From contig CAILZI010000084.1 of assembly GCA_903838675.1 (NCBI GenBank), positions 20,873 to 84,872 of the forward strand: a stretch of 64,000 nucleotides of DNA, in the 5' to 3' direction. Below the pieces are notes generated by a model. That model had not been told where the DNA came from, ran no database searches, and saw only the letters and a program-made list of their open reading frames with translations. This document shows positions 16,746 through 25,368 of the stretch, piece after piece (within the stretch, counting starts at the first letter, position 1; the number at the start of each line of letters is the position of its first letter). Made by a program: the position numbers and the translations under genes. Origin of the DNA: an uncultured Verrucomicrobiota bacterium (GTDB lineage Bacteria; Verrucomicrobiota; Verrucomicrobiia; Verrucomicrobiales; Verrucomicrobiaceae).

Positions 16746-19469
16746 CTACTTCAAACTCTTGATATACAAAATCAGACTCTCAATCTGCCCCTCGTTGAGA
16801 ATGCCATTATAAATCGGCATCCCCGTATCAAACTTCTCAAACCCCTTCACGACCTTCGCACTCGGATTCGTGATCGACTCACGCAGATAGGTCTCATCCG
16901 CCTTAAACTTGCCCTTCTGCCCCTTTGCGATTTCTCGCTCGCTGCCATACAGCCCCTTCCAGCTCGGCCCCACCTTGCCCACCAGAGTGCCATCAATGCT
17001 GTGGCAGGCCATGCAGCCAAACATCTGATACAGCCGCTCGCCCTCCTCCGCAGTCGCCTTCACCGTCGCCACCGCAGCCGCTTTGCGCGGTGTGAGATCC
17101 ACCTTCAGATTTTCATCAAAGCCTTCCTTCTTCGCATCAAACGTCATGAGCTCCCACGGTGAAAAATACGCCGTGTTCTCCGCCTTCAAACCATCCGCGC
17201 TCTTCAGCCCCCAGCCGATGCGCATCTGGTGCACGCCCGCCTTCATGTCAGGAAAGCCCACCAGCACGCTCATCCCATCCTTGCTCAGATACGCGCTGCT
17301 CGCCGTCATCCACTCCTGACCGCTGCTGCCATCCAGTTTCAAATGCGGCGAGCCATACTCAAAGGTGCGTTTGTAGTTCCAGCGCTCAGCATTGAAGCTG
17401 TCCGGATCAGTCGCCAGCTTCGTATCCAGCTTCGCATTGAAGCGCAGCAGCAGCCCCTTGTCCGTCGGCGTCACTTCCTTGATCAGCACCCGCGGCTTGT
17501 CCGTGTAGCGCACCCGAGCAAATCCGCTGATCTTCTTCACCACCGTCCCCCACACCTGGAAGCCCACCACATAGAGCTGCCCGTCCGCCGGATTCACCAC
17601 CGCATTCAGCGTCGGGAAATCAAAGTTGCGGTTAAAGCTCACCACCGCCGCCTGCGGCTTTTCAAAATGCGGATTCATCAGCACCCGGAACAGCTCCGGC
17701 CGGTTGTAACCGATGTGGATCAGCTCCCCATTCACCGGTCCCATCTTCGCGTCGATGAGCCACGTCTGCGTCACCCCGCTCGGATTCACCGGATGCGGCA
17801 GCCACGTCAGCGGCTCCGTGATCGTCTCCGGATACTTCTCCTTCGGCGCAATCGTCGGCAGATGCCCGTAGAAGTGATGATCCGAAATAATATGCAGCGG
17901 CGTGGACGGCACATAGTTGCCCTGCTGATCGCTCGCCGTCACCAGCCCCGTCTTCGGGTTCACTCCAATGAACGGCTGCCGCAACCCATACCCAATCACC
18001 TCCATCGACTTCCCATCCGGCGCGATCTTGATCACCGTCCCATTGTGCTTGCCATAGGTCGTCCCTTCCTGACCGCCCTTCGAAATATACAGCTCCCCCT
18101 TCGGCCCCAGCTTCATCGAATTCGGAAACTCCCGCGTCTCCGCCGTCTGCGCAAAGAGATTGCAGAACATCTCATACCGGTCGCACTCCTTGTCACCATT
18201 CGTGTCCACCAGCTTCCAGATCCCATTGCGATCAAAGACCAGCAGATCAACATTCGACAACAAACTCCCCGCATCGGCCTTCGGGCCCCGCTTGGATTCA
18301 ATGTTCAAGGTTGAATGTTCAGCGTTCAATGTTCTCGGCCGTGCCACAATGCTCATCGGCTCATGCAGCCCGCTCGCAAACCTCTTCCACGTCACCTTCT
18401 CCAAATCCCCCTTCAAGCCCGAGATCAGCCACACATCCCCATCAAACGTCACCCCCGCCGCATCCCCCTGGTCATTCAAAAACGCCACATCCGCCAGCCG
18501 CACATTCCGCTTCCATGGATTGTCCAAGGGCAGGGGTATTTCATCGTTAACGTAAGCGTCCGGCTTGGTTGAAAGGATGGCGCTGGTGGTGAGTGTTTGG
18601 GGCCAAAGAGCTTTTTCTCCTTTGCTTGCTGTTGTTTCAGCACGGACTCCGATGCCTGGCAATGTCACTGAAGCACTTCCTTGCAAGTCTGCTGAATCAA
18701 ACCCGAGGATGATTTTTCCCGTCGAGAGCATGGTTTCGAAAGAGGATTTCGCTGCATATGAAATTGCAGCATTGGTCATTCTTGGATTTACCAAGCCAGC
18801 AACCAATAAAAGAGGCTGCTTATGCGGGGCGACAACTACATCGATTTGAATTCCTCGAGTGGTCGTTCTCAATGTCTCAATGACGCGAACCCCTTCGATC
18901 TCCAATTCGAGCGATGCCCCTCCGCTGCCCTGATTCACGGATACTAAGCGAGACTTAGCAACCGGCCCTCTCCCCACCTCCTCCGGACTCGGCGTCGGCT
19001 CACGCGGATCCACAAAGCTCGGCTTCTCCCCCACCTGCCACCCCGGATAAATCCCATTCGCCAGCCACACCTTCCCAATCGGTTTCGGCAGATACTCCTG
19101 CCCGTCCTTCGTCTTCTGCCCCGCCACATGGTAGGACCCCGGTGCCAGCGCATCCGCACTCACCGGCGGCTTCCCAGCCTCGCCTTCCCAGATGCACGCA
19201 ATGCGCAGCAGATCCGTATCAAAGCACGCCCACAGATTGTGCCCCAGATTCAAAACAATCCCACGCGGCGTCAGGTTGTCCTTCGGAAAACCTTCCCCCA
19301 CCTCCCGCGCATCCAGCACGCTGCTGAAAAACGGAAAATTCTTCTCCACAAAATCCCCCCACGGCGACGGCGCAGCAGGAGCCTCCGCCACCTTGGGCTT
19401 GGCAGGTTTGTCTGCAGCGAGCGCGGCAGCAGCAAAGGACAGAAACACGAGGAACGGGCGAAACTTCAT
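16746..19469 (-). CDS. Exported DUF6797 domain protein with C-terminal cytochrome c
   Basis: A 907-residue protein from the ATG at 19469. It has a signal peptide ending ALAADKP, a DUF6797 domain at about residues 30-260 (DAREVGEGFPKDNLTPRGIV, HNLWACFDTDLLRIACIWEG), a beta-propeller-like middle with SMKLGPKGELYISKGG, and a C-terminal class I cytochrome c with CMACHS as heme site and a distal Met in FDTGMPIYNG. The family is largely PVC-specific and thought to be periplasmic electron-transfer or sugar-oxidising. The stretch at 18298-18345 encodes a repeat-derived peptide, and about 18560-18950 has clearly lower GC than the rest of the gene. Confidence 0.85.
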   Translation of the reverse strand: MKFRPFLVFLSFAAAALAADKPAKPKVAEAPAAPSPWGDFVEKNFPFFSSVLDAREVGEGFPKDNLTPRGIVLNLGHNLWACFDTDLLRIACIWEGEAGKPPVSADALAPGSYHVAGQKTKDGQEYLPKPIGKVWLANGIYPGWQVGEKPSFVDPREPTPSPEEVGRGPVAKSRLVSVNQGSGGASLELEIEGVRVIETLRTTTRGIQIDVVVAPHKQPLLLVAGLVNPRMTNAAISYAAKSSFETMLSTGKIILGFDSADLQGSASVTLPGIGVRAETTASKGEKALWPQTLTTSAILSTKPDAYVNDEIPLPLDNPWKRNVRLADVAFLNDQGDAAGVTFDGDVWLISGLKGDLEKVTWKRFASGLHEPMSIVARPRTLNAEHSTLNIESKRGPKADAGSLLSNVDLLVFDRNGIWKLVDTNGDKECDRYEMFCNLFAQTAETREFPNSMKLGPKGELYISKGGQEGTTYGKHNGTVIKIAPDGKSMEVIGYGLRQPFIGVNPKTGLVTASDQQGNYVPSTPLHIISDHHFYGHLPTIAPKEKYPETITEPLTWLPHPVNPSGVTQTWLIDAKMGPVNGELIHIGYNRPELFRVLMNPHFEKPQAAVVSFNRNFDFPTLNAVVNPADGQLYVVGFQVWGTVVKKISGFARVRYTDKPRVLIKEVTPTDKGLLLRFNAKLDTKLATDPDSFNAERWNYKRTFEYGSPHLKLDGSSGQEWMTASSAYLSKDGMSVLVGFPDMKAGVHQMRIGWGLKSADGLKAENTAYFSPWELMTFDAKKEGFDENLKVDLTPRKAAAVATVKATAEEGERLYQMFGCMACHSIDGTLVGKVGPSWKGLYGSEREIAKGQKGKFKADETYLRESITNPSAKVVKGFEKFDTGMPIYNGILNEGQIESLILYIKSLK
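18298..18345. repeat. In-frame repeat tract inside the DUF6797 gene
   Basis: Near-repeats of GTTCAATGTTC and TTGAATGTTC occur inside the coding sequence. On the coding strand they give TLNAEHSTLNIE at about residues 378-390. A related non-coding tract is at about 40333-40352. Confidence 0.55.
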
Positions 19470-19520
19470 GAGAAACACAGAACAGGCCTGGAGCATCGAA
19501 TCTGTCAATCATGGAGTGGT

Positions 19521-19573
19521 CCGCACATTCCATGTGCGGTCTGGAATCCGGCCACCGCACTCGGAGAGTGCGG
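19521..19573. repeat. Inverted pair of set-A REP hairpins downstream of the RAYT gene
   Basis: 19521-19539 is CCGCACAT-TCC-ATGTGCGG in direct orientation. 19555-19573 is CCGCACTC-GGA-GAGTGCGG, the inverse of the usual set-A form, followed by the inverse of its GCAGCGTGGCGTGG lead. The pair lies about 20 bases past the stop of the transposase gene. Confidence 0.85.
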
Positions 19574-19592
19574 CCCACGCCACGCTGCGGCC

Positions 19593-20243
19593 TCAGTCTG
19601 CTCTTTGCCACAGAGTAAACTCATCCTCCTTCAATCCAGCCTTGGCCGGATTCTCGGAGATGTAACGGCGGAATTTCATGAAGGCGGCCTCATTGCGAAC
19701 CAGATGATCAAAACTCTCATCCTGCCAGAATCTCCCACGCTGTCCGAGTGCTTGATTGATTTGTTTGGCCGTCCAGCGCTTCCACGATACCACCTGGGCC
19801 AGCATTGTCTCACGCGCCATGCCACCAACGAGGACATGCACATGATTCGGCATCACCACAAAATCTCCCAGCTTGTACCTCTGACCATCAAAGCACCTCA
19901 AAGTATCCACGACGATCTGCCGCAGGTTTGGATCACGAAGGACACAAGCCCCATGGCAGGCGTCGACCTCAGACTCTAGCTGGGTGGTGAACTGACGAAA
20001 ATCACGCCGTTCCCCATCGGTCAGTTCTTCCACCAGCAGCCGCCAGTCCTTCACTTCAGTATCAATGCCACGATCCAACAGCCAGTCATCACGTTCTAGC
20101 CTCCATCGCTCCCACACCTGCTTTGGAATCGAATCCGCCGTGCGCCAGGTGATGAAATAAGTGGCCCCCGACTGATCCCAATGAGGCAGATGCCCCTGGG
20201 TAATCGCCAGGGGCCCAAGAGGATCGAAAAACCGAAACGACAT
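19593..20243 (-). CDS. REP-associated tyrosine transposase (RAYT, Y1_Tnp family)
   Basis: A 216-residue single-domain HUH nuclease of the IS200-like/RAYT family. The metal-binding HUH motif is in FVVMPNHVHVLVGG and the catalytic Tyr in RRYISENPAKAGL; both are intact. The N-terminal part has GATYFITWRTADSIP, typical of RAYTs. These enzymes cut REP hairpins at a 5' tetranucleotide. The ATG at 20243 is chosen because the open frame upstream is made of REP sequence. Set-A hairpins flank the gene (20266-20284 upstream, the inverted pair at 19521-19573 downstream), as in known REPtron arrangements. Confidence 0.88.
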   Translation of the reverse strand: MSFRFFDPLGPLAITQGHLPHWDQSGATYFITWRTADSIPKQVWERWRLERDDWLLDRGIDTEVKDWRLLVEELTDGERRDFRQFTTQLESEVDACHGACVLRDPNLRQIVVDTLRCFDGQRYKLGDFVVMPNHVHVLVGGMARETMLAQVVSWKRWTAKQINQALGQRGRFWQDESFDHLVRNEAAFMKFRRYISENPAKAGLKEDEFTLWQRAD

Positions 20244-20265
20244 CGCAAATCCAGCGTGAAGTGGT

Positions 20266-20284
20266 CCGCACATTCCATGTGCGG
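20266..20284 (+). repeat. REP-like hairpin, set A, upstream of the RAYT gene
   Basis: CCGCACAT-TCC-ATGTGCGG preceded by AGCGTGAAGTGGT, 22 bases from the RAYT start. It has the same stem variant as the nearer hairpin downstream. Confidence 0.85.
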
Positions 20285-20299
20285 TCTGTAGTTTGGATC

Positions 20300-21529
20300 C
20301 TACTCCACCCTCACCGCCGCGCACACCATCTCCAGCACCCGGTTCAGCGAAGCCGCACCGCTTCCTTCCATAAATGCATTCCCCGGAATCGGCTGCCAGT
20401 TGTCCCGGTCATGCTTCTGCTCAGGCTGCGGGATCAGCGTCAGCGTCGGGTCATACTGTCCGTCCTTGCCGCCCAGCTTGTAAATCACCAGATCCAGCGA
20501 CGGCACCACATACAGGCAAAACCCACCCGCACCCGATTTCCAAAACGCATCCTTCGGCGCACCCGCCACATGCCCGTCCGCGTTGTGCTCAAACTGCAGC
20601 GAGAACGGCGTGTGCGGATTGTACGGGCTCCACGTCTGGCACTTCTTGATGTAATCCGCCGGCACCAGTTGCTGATCCTTCCACTTGCCACCATGCGCCA
20701 GGCAGTAGCCCATGCGCACCGCATCCGTCGCATGCAGCGCCGTGCTCCCCGCGCCATTCGCGTGCGGCATCACATAGTCACCCCGGTGCAGGCAGTAGTC
20801 CCACGCACCCCAGCCCTGCGGCTTCGCCAGCCGCGCATCAATGTAATCCTTCAGCTCCATTCCAGTCACATGCCGCAGCACGATGCTCGCAACGTGCGGG
20901 GAAGGGGAGGAATACGAATACCCGGCCCCCGGATTCGTCCACAGCGGCACATTGAGCGAAGACTTGTCCAGATCCTTGATATTCTGCCCCGGCACCGGCT
21001 TCAGCTGCTGCGCCTTCGGATCACCTTTCACATACCCTGTCGGCGTCTGCCCTTCGCCCCAGTAGCCGCCCGTCATGCACAGCAGCTGCCCCAGCGTGAT
21101 CTCCGCCTTGCGCGGATCATTCAGCGGATAAGCTTCCGGCAGATACTTCGCAGTAAACACCTTCGTATCCAGCCCCTCAGGGATCTTGTCCTTAAACTCA
21201 TGCAGCATGATCCCACACGCGATGCTGCAAAAAGCCTTCCCAGTGGATGCCATGTCCGGATTGCTGTTGCGGCTCGCACGGCCAAAGTATTTCTCAAACA
21301 CCAGATACCCCTTGTGTACCACCACCAGCCCGCCGTTTCCCGTGGAGCGCTCCGTCATCGTATACGCAGGCTCCAGCTTCACCAGATCCATGCCCCCCAG
21401 CTCCCGGCATTCCTTCTCCCCCTTCGCCTCACGCCAGCCTCCGGCACTGTCCGGCGGAGGAAAATAAACATCAGCAGCGTGCAGAGATGCAGAGGCAAAA
21501 ACAAGGGCGGTCAGAATTCGAAAGCTCAT
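20300..21529 (-). CDS. Exported serine hydrolase (class C beta-lactamase family)
   Basis: A 409-residue protein with a signal peptide (ending SLHAAD). The active-site SxxK is in MASTGKAF and the Tyr motif is YSYSS. A late KSGAGGF fits the third (KTG/HxG-like) box. The family covers penicillin-binding-protein-like carboxypeptidases, esterases and lactamases. PVC genomes carry many such periplasmic serine hydrolases and the substrate cannot be inferred. Its 3' end abuts a set-A hairpin. Confidence 0.82.
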   Translation of the reverse strand: MSFRILTALVFASASLHAADVYFPPPDSAGGWREAKGEKECRELGGMDLVKLEPAYTMTERSTGNGGLVVVHKGYLVFEKYFGRASRNSNPDMASTGKAFCSIACGIMLHEFKDKIPEGLDTKVFTAKYLPEAYPLNDPRKAEITLGQLLCMTGGYWGEGQTPTGYVKGDPKAQQLKPVPGQNIKDLDKSSLNVPLWTNPGAGYSYSSPSPHVASIVLRHVTGMELKDYIDARLAKPQGWGAWDYCLHRGDYVMPHANGAGSTALHATDAVRMGYCLAHGGKWKDQQLVPADYIKKCQTWSPYNPHTPFSLQFEHNADGHVAGAPKDAFWKSGAGGFCLYVVPSLDLVIYKLGGKDGQYDPTLTLIPQPEQKHDRDNWQPIPGNAFMEGSGAASLNRVLEMVCAAVRVE

Positions 21530-21584
21530 GGTCCATCACCATGAAATGCCCCACCCCATCTGGCCAGCTTCATTTTGCCCCACC

Positions 21585-22199
21585 TCAGAAATTGCGGCGC
21601 ACACCAATCAGAATGCCCAGCGTATTCAAGCCCGGGTTGGGGGTGGTCTGCCCTCCGTTGGACATATGCTGAAACATCGCACTCGCATTGACAGACCAGT
21701 TTTGATTAAGCGTATGAGAGATGCCAAGCTGGCTGTACCAGTTCAGCGTGAAATCCTGGCCTTCACCCCCGGGCACGCCCTGCGCATCCAGCCAGCCCAC
21801 CCCGCCACCTGCAGAGCCAAAGACGCTCCACGTCGCGCTCGGGTTCCACCATTCGATGACCCCTCCGCCGGAAAGCCCGAGGTAGCGGTTCTCAGACCCC
21901 GTCTCAATGTAATTGGCCATCATGGAGAATTTCTGGCGTACGACGAGGGCGGAGCCATTGCGGAAATGGAATCCAAACCACTCCGGTGTGCGCCAGGAAA
22001 CGATGAAGGGGATGATTCGATAATTAAAAGTAGTGTCTCCACCGACCTTCCACAGCATGCCGGTTTCAAACTCGACGGCGCCTTTGTCCCAGGGTTTAAT
22101 TTCAGCCGGTGCCGACCCGGAGACGGCCGGTGCAGACCCGGCAAAGCCCGTCGTAGAGATCATCAGCGCACAGGCAATGCAGGAAAGGAAACGTATCAT
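21585..22199 (-). CDS. PagL-like lipid A 3-O-deacylase (outer-membrane barrel)
   Basis: From the ATG at 22199 the protein is 204 residues, with a signal peptide (ending GFAGSA) and a beta-rich mature part with alternating aromatic residues ending in RRNF, as expected of an eight-stranded outer-membrane barrel. The PagL catalytic His and Ser are in FQHMSNGG (His178, Ser180), followed by NPGLNTLGILIGV, conserved in the family. PagL removes the 3-linked acyl chain of lipid A. The long open frame upstream of 22199 is antisense to the sugar kinase and is not used. Confidence 0.8.
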   Translation of the reverse strand: MIRFLSCIACALMISTTGFAGSAPAVSGSAPAEIKPWDKGAVEFETGMLWKVGGDTTFNYRIIPFIVSWRTPEWFGFHFRNGSALVVRQKFSMMANYIETGSENRYLGLSGGGVIEWWNPSATWSVFGSAGGGVGWLDAQGVPGGEGQDFTLNWYSQLGISHTLNQNWSVNASAMFQHMSNGGQTTPNPGLNTLGILIGVRRNF

Positions 22200-22283
22200 C
22201 TGCACATGTAGCCTATTTTCAGCACATTTTCCAGTGAGGAGTTGTTTGCCACTTCGCCGTCGCGCTTCATATCTAGCCCCTCC

Positions 22284-23360
22284 ATGTCCGCCAACCCTGC
22301 CTACGATCTCCTGTCCCTCGGTGAAGTGATGCTGCGCCTCGACCCCGGTGAGGGACGCGTGCGCACCTCCCGTCAGTTCACCGCCTGGGAGGGCGGCGGC
22401 GAATACAATGTGGCTCGCGGCGCACGCCGCTGCTTCGGCCTGCGTGCCGGCATTCTCACCGCCTTTGCCGACAACGAAATCGGCCGCCTCATCGAAGACC
22501 TCATCCTGCAGGGCGGCGTGGACTCCTCCCTCATCAAATGGGTGCCCTATGACGGCATGGGCAAACGCGTCCGCAATCCCATCAACTTCACCGAGCGCGG
22601 CTTCGGCGTCCGCGGTGCCAAAGGCAGCGTCGATCGCGGCCACAGCGCCGCCTCGCAGCTCAAGCCCGGCGACTTCGACTTTGATCACCTCTTCGGCACC
22701 CTCGGCTGCAAATGGCTCCACACCGGCGGCATCTTTGCCGGCCTCTCCGAATCCACCGCTGAGATCACCATCCAGGCCTGCGAAGCCGCCAAGAAACACG
22801 GCGTCACCGTCAGCTACGATCTCAACTACCGCCCCTCCCTCTGGCAGGAGCGCGGCGGCTTCGCCGGATCGCAGGCGCTCAATCGCCAGCTCGCCCCTTA
22901 CGTCAATGTCATGATCGGCGTCCTTAGCGATGAGCCGCCCGTCTCCTCCTCCACGCCCACCGATCCCTCCGACATCTTCTCCGCCGAAGACGCCAAGCTC
23001 CGGCCCATGATGTTAAAGCTCGCCGCGCAGTATCCAAATTTGCACACCATCGCCGCCACCCTCCGCCGTGTGCACACCGCCAACGTCAATGACTGGGGCG
23101 CCCTCTGCTGGCACAAAGGCAGCTTCCATCGCAGCCGCAATTACCCCCGCTTCGACATCCTCGATCGCATCGGCGCTGGCGACAGCTTCGTCGCCGGCCT
23201 CATCCACGGCCTCCTCGTGGAAAACGATGCGCAAAAAGCCGTCGACTACGGCGCAGCCCACGGCGCCCTCGCCATGACCACCCCCGGAGACACCAGCATG
23301 GCCACCTTCCCCGAAGTCCAAAAACTCGCCGAAGGCGGCGACGCCAAAGTGCAGCGCTGA
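22284..23360 (+). CDS. PfkB-family sugar kinase, probably 2-keto-3-deoxygluconate kinase
   Basis: A 358-residue ribokinase-fold kinase. The N-terminal signature is LLSLGEVMLRLDPGEGRVR, the GGG substrate motif is WEGGGEYNVARGA, and the catalytic C-terminal motif is DRIGAGDSFVAGL with the base Asp intact. The opening matches KDG kinases, which phosphorylate 2-keto-3-deoxygluconate in uronate degradation. An altronate dehydratase gene, which makes KDG from altronate, lies 9 kb away. An internal insertion (about residues 205-245, with SSTPTDPSDIFSAED) lengthens the protein relative to ribokinase. The ATG at 22284 starts the family signature. Confidence 0.85.
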   Translation: MSANPAYDLLSLGEVMLRLDPGEGRVRTSRQFTAWEGGGEYNVARGARRCFGLRAGILTAFADNEIGRLIEDLILQGGVDSSLIKWVPYDGMGKRVRNPINFTERGFGVRGAKGSVDRGHSAASQLKPGDFDFDHLFGTLGCKWLHTGGIFAGLSESTAEITIQACEAAKKHGVTVSYDLNYRPSLWQERGGFAGSQALNRQLAPYVNVMIGVLSDEPPVSSSTPTDPSDIFSAEDAKLRPMMLKLAAQYPNLHTIAATLRRVHTANVNDWGALCWHKGSFHRSRNYPRFDILDRIGAGDSFVAGLIHGLLVENDAQKAVDYGAAHGALAMTTPGDTSMATFPEVQKLAEGGDAKVQR

Positions 23361-23401
23361 TTCATACAAGTTCGTTCGCACGAAGTGTGAATGGCGCTTG
23401 G

Positions 23402-23525
23402 AAATGACGAATGAGTAAATCCGAATGTCTAAAGAATGACCAATGCCGAAGCTCGAAGGCGGCGTAAATTTCGTCATTCGTGTTTCGGAATTATTTCGTC
23501 ATTCGGATTTACTCATTCGTCATTT
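23402..23525. repeat. AT-rich inverted repeat, set G
   Basis: Two perfect 26-base arms (23402-23427 and 23500-23525), built of words such as ATGACGAATGAG and TTACTCATTCG, enclose 72 bases. It lies between the sugar kinase and nspC. A half copy with the same internal GAGCTTCGGCATT is at about 46236-46280. Confidence 0.8.
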
Positions 23526-23583
23526 TCGCCCCTTGCCTCTTCCTCCCATCGTTACCTATTCATCGCCCCAGCTCCTTCCCTGA

Positions 23584-24780
23584 ATGGCCTCCACCTCCTT
23601 CACCCCTCCCCACGTTTACGAGCAGCCTTTTCCGGCCTTCGACATCAACGCCATCGACACCCCCGCCTACGTGGTGGATGTCGCCTTGCTGCGGAAGAAC
23701 ATGGAAAAACTCGCCCATGTGCAGAGTGAATCCGGTGCCCGCGTGCTCCTCGCGCTCAAGGGCTTCTCCATGTTCAGCGTGTTCCCCATCATGCGTGAAT
23801 ACCTCAGCGGCTGCTGCGCCAGCGGCTTGAATGAAGCACTCCTCGCCCAGGAATTCGGCAAGGAAGTCCACGTCTATGCGCCCGCCTTCAAAGCACCTGA
23901 GATGCAGCAGATCATCCCCATCTCGCATCACCTCAGCTTCAACTCCCTCGCCCAGTTTCGGAAGTTCAAGCCCATGCTCGATGCCGCCAAAGCCGCCACC
24001 GGCCATGCACCCAGCCCCGGCATCCGCGTGAACCCTGAGCACTCCGAAGTCGAAGTCTCCCTCTACGATCCCTGCTCCCCCGGCTGCCGCCTTGGCATTC
24101 GTTCCGACCTCCTGGAAGGCGAAGACCTCACCGGCATCGAAGGCCTCCACTTCCATGCCCTCTGCGAGCAGGACTCCGATGTCCTCGAGCGCACCGTCGC
24201 CGCCGTTGAAAAACGCTTCCCCCGCCTTCTTGAGCAGGTGCAGTGGGTCAACATGGGCGGTGGCCACCACATCACCCGCAAAGATTACGATGTGGATCTC
24301 CTCATCCGCGTCCTGCGTACCTTCCGCGAAAAGTGGGGCAAGGAAGTGTACATCGAGCCCGGCGAAGCCGCTGGCCTCAACACCGGCTACCTCATCGCTG
24401 AAGTGCAGGACATCATCGCGGCCCCCACTCCCACCGCCATCCTCGACATCTCCGCCACCGCCCACATGCCAGACACGCTCGAGATGCCCTACCGCCCCCA
24501 TATCTTCGGTGCCGGCCTCCCCGGAGAGCACCCCTATGAGTACAAGATGGGCGGCATGTCCTGCCTTGCCGGCGATGTCCTGCAAGGCTTCTCATTCCCC
24601 GAGCCCCTGCGTATTGGTCAGCGCCTCGTCTTCGCCGACATGGCACATTATACCATGGTGAAAACCACCACCTTCAACGGCGTCCCCCATCCCGACATCG
24701 CCATCTACGATCCGTCCACTCAGGACTACCGCGTCGTCCGCCGCTTCGGCTACCCCGACTTCCGCAACAAACTCTCCTGA
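23584..24780 (+). CDS. nspC: Carboxynorspermidine decarboxylase
   Basis: A 398-residue PLP-dependent fold III decarboxylase, converting carboxy(nor)spermidine to (nor)spermidine. The PLP Lys is in LALKGFSMF, the Gly-rich phosphate loop in NMGGGHH, and the active-site Cys region in FHALCEQD. The order PAYVVD, then GIRVNPEHSEVEVSLYDPC, EPGEAAGLNTGYL and a final FADMAHYTMVKTTTFNG is typical of NspC. The expected upstream partner, carboxynorspermidine dehydrogenase, is not adjacent here. The ATG at 23584 follows the set-G repeat closely. Confidence 0.93.
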   Translation: MASTSFTPPHVYEQPFPAFDINAIDTPAYVVDVALLRKNMEKLAHVQSESGARVLLALKGFSMFSVFPIMREYLSGCCASGLNEALLAQEFGKEVHVYAPAFKAPEMQQIIPISHHLSFNSLAQFRKFKPMLDAAKAATGHAPSPGIRVNPEHSEVEVSLYDPCSPGCRLGIRSDLLEGEDLTGIEGLHFHALCEQDSDVLERTVAAVEKRFPRLLEQVQWVNMGGGHHITRKDYDVDLLIRVLRTFREKWGKEVYIEPGEAAGLNTGYLIAEVQDIIAAPTPTAILDISATAHMPDTLEMPYRPHIFGAGLPGEHPYEYKMGGMSCLAGDVLQGFSFPEPLRIGQRLVFADMAHYTMVKTTTFNGVPHPDIAIYDPSTQDYRVVRRFGYPDFRNKLS

Positions 24781-24856
24781 GCTGGAACAAAGTACTGCCG
24801 AGCTTTAGCTCGCTCTGGAGACGCCGTAACTCCATCACTCCGCAGTCCACACCGCA

Positions 24857-24962
24857 CGTATTGTAGTCCGGGCTTTCGTGTCCTCCGTAGCTTTAGCGAA
24901 GGAGGAAGCCGGTTCCGGTCGCGCTACCCAGAGCCTGCTAAAGCAGGTGCTACAATACGCAT
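24857..24962. repeat. Composite repeat: opposed GTATTGTAG-led hairpins
   Basis: It opens with GTATTGTAG and a set-C-like stem (CCGG.../...CCGG) whose loop is replaced by a nested GTAGCTTTAGCGAAGG hairpin bounded by TCCTCC and GGAGGA. It closes with an inverted GTATTGTAG led by CCTGC-TAAA-GCAGG (24934-24947). Confidence 0.55.
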
Positions 24963-25065
24963 GCTGGATGAACTAAAACACTGCGAAGAGTGGTGACGCG
25001 TGGCGTGATAAAATAACACGCGCACGAAAATCCCCCATCACTCCGCAGTCCATAGCGCACGTATT

Positions 25066-25085
25066 GTAGTCCCGGCTTCAGCCGG
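25066..25085 (+). repeat. REP-like hairpin, set C (paired-change variant)
   Basis: GTAG then CCGGC-TTCA-GCCGG. Compared with 12335-12354 and 40433-40452 the stem pair C:G is swapped to G:C. Confidence 0.65.
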
Positions 25086-25127
25086 TTCCGGTCGCCTCAT
25101 CCAGCGCCCACTAAAACCACCCTCACC

Positions 25128-25182
25128 GATGGCGGAGCCATCCCAGCCTGTAGCGAGGGGTTGAGCGCAGCGACACCCCTCG
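25128..25182 (+). repeat. GATGGC hairpin followed by GTAG-led stem-loop
   Basis: GATGGC-GGA-GCCATC (25128-25142), then GTAG directly before CGAGGGGT, which pairs with ACCCCTCG at 25175-25182. Relatives are at about 10172-10210 and 16533-16600. Confidence 0.55.
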
Positions 25183-25368
25183 TTTACGCCCCACCGCATT
25201 CGCGTGCCCCGCATCGCGTAGCGATGCCAGCACAAGCGTCCCATCCGCTCCCTTCGCGCCTACCACACACCCCTCCCCATCACAAAAGCACCAAGTTTGG
25301 CCTCAATCGTGTCTGCATCACGTCCCCCCATGCCGTAATGGTACGCTCACCCCCGCCGTACTCTCGTC

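Larger units (their letters stand above)
24781..25368. other. Repeat-rich intergenic region
   Basis: No gene was found in 588 bases. It holds a composite with opposed hairpins (24857-24962), a set-C hairpin (25066-25085) and a GATGGC hairpin followed by a GTAG-led stem (25128-25182). The last 180 bases before the large dehydrogenase show no recognised site. Confidence 0.6.

Noticed and set aside
19593..20243. Active IS200/IS605 insertion sequence
   Set aside because: The protein has RAYT-type features and the flanks are dispersed REPs, not the unique left and right ends of an IS200 element; no tnpB is present.
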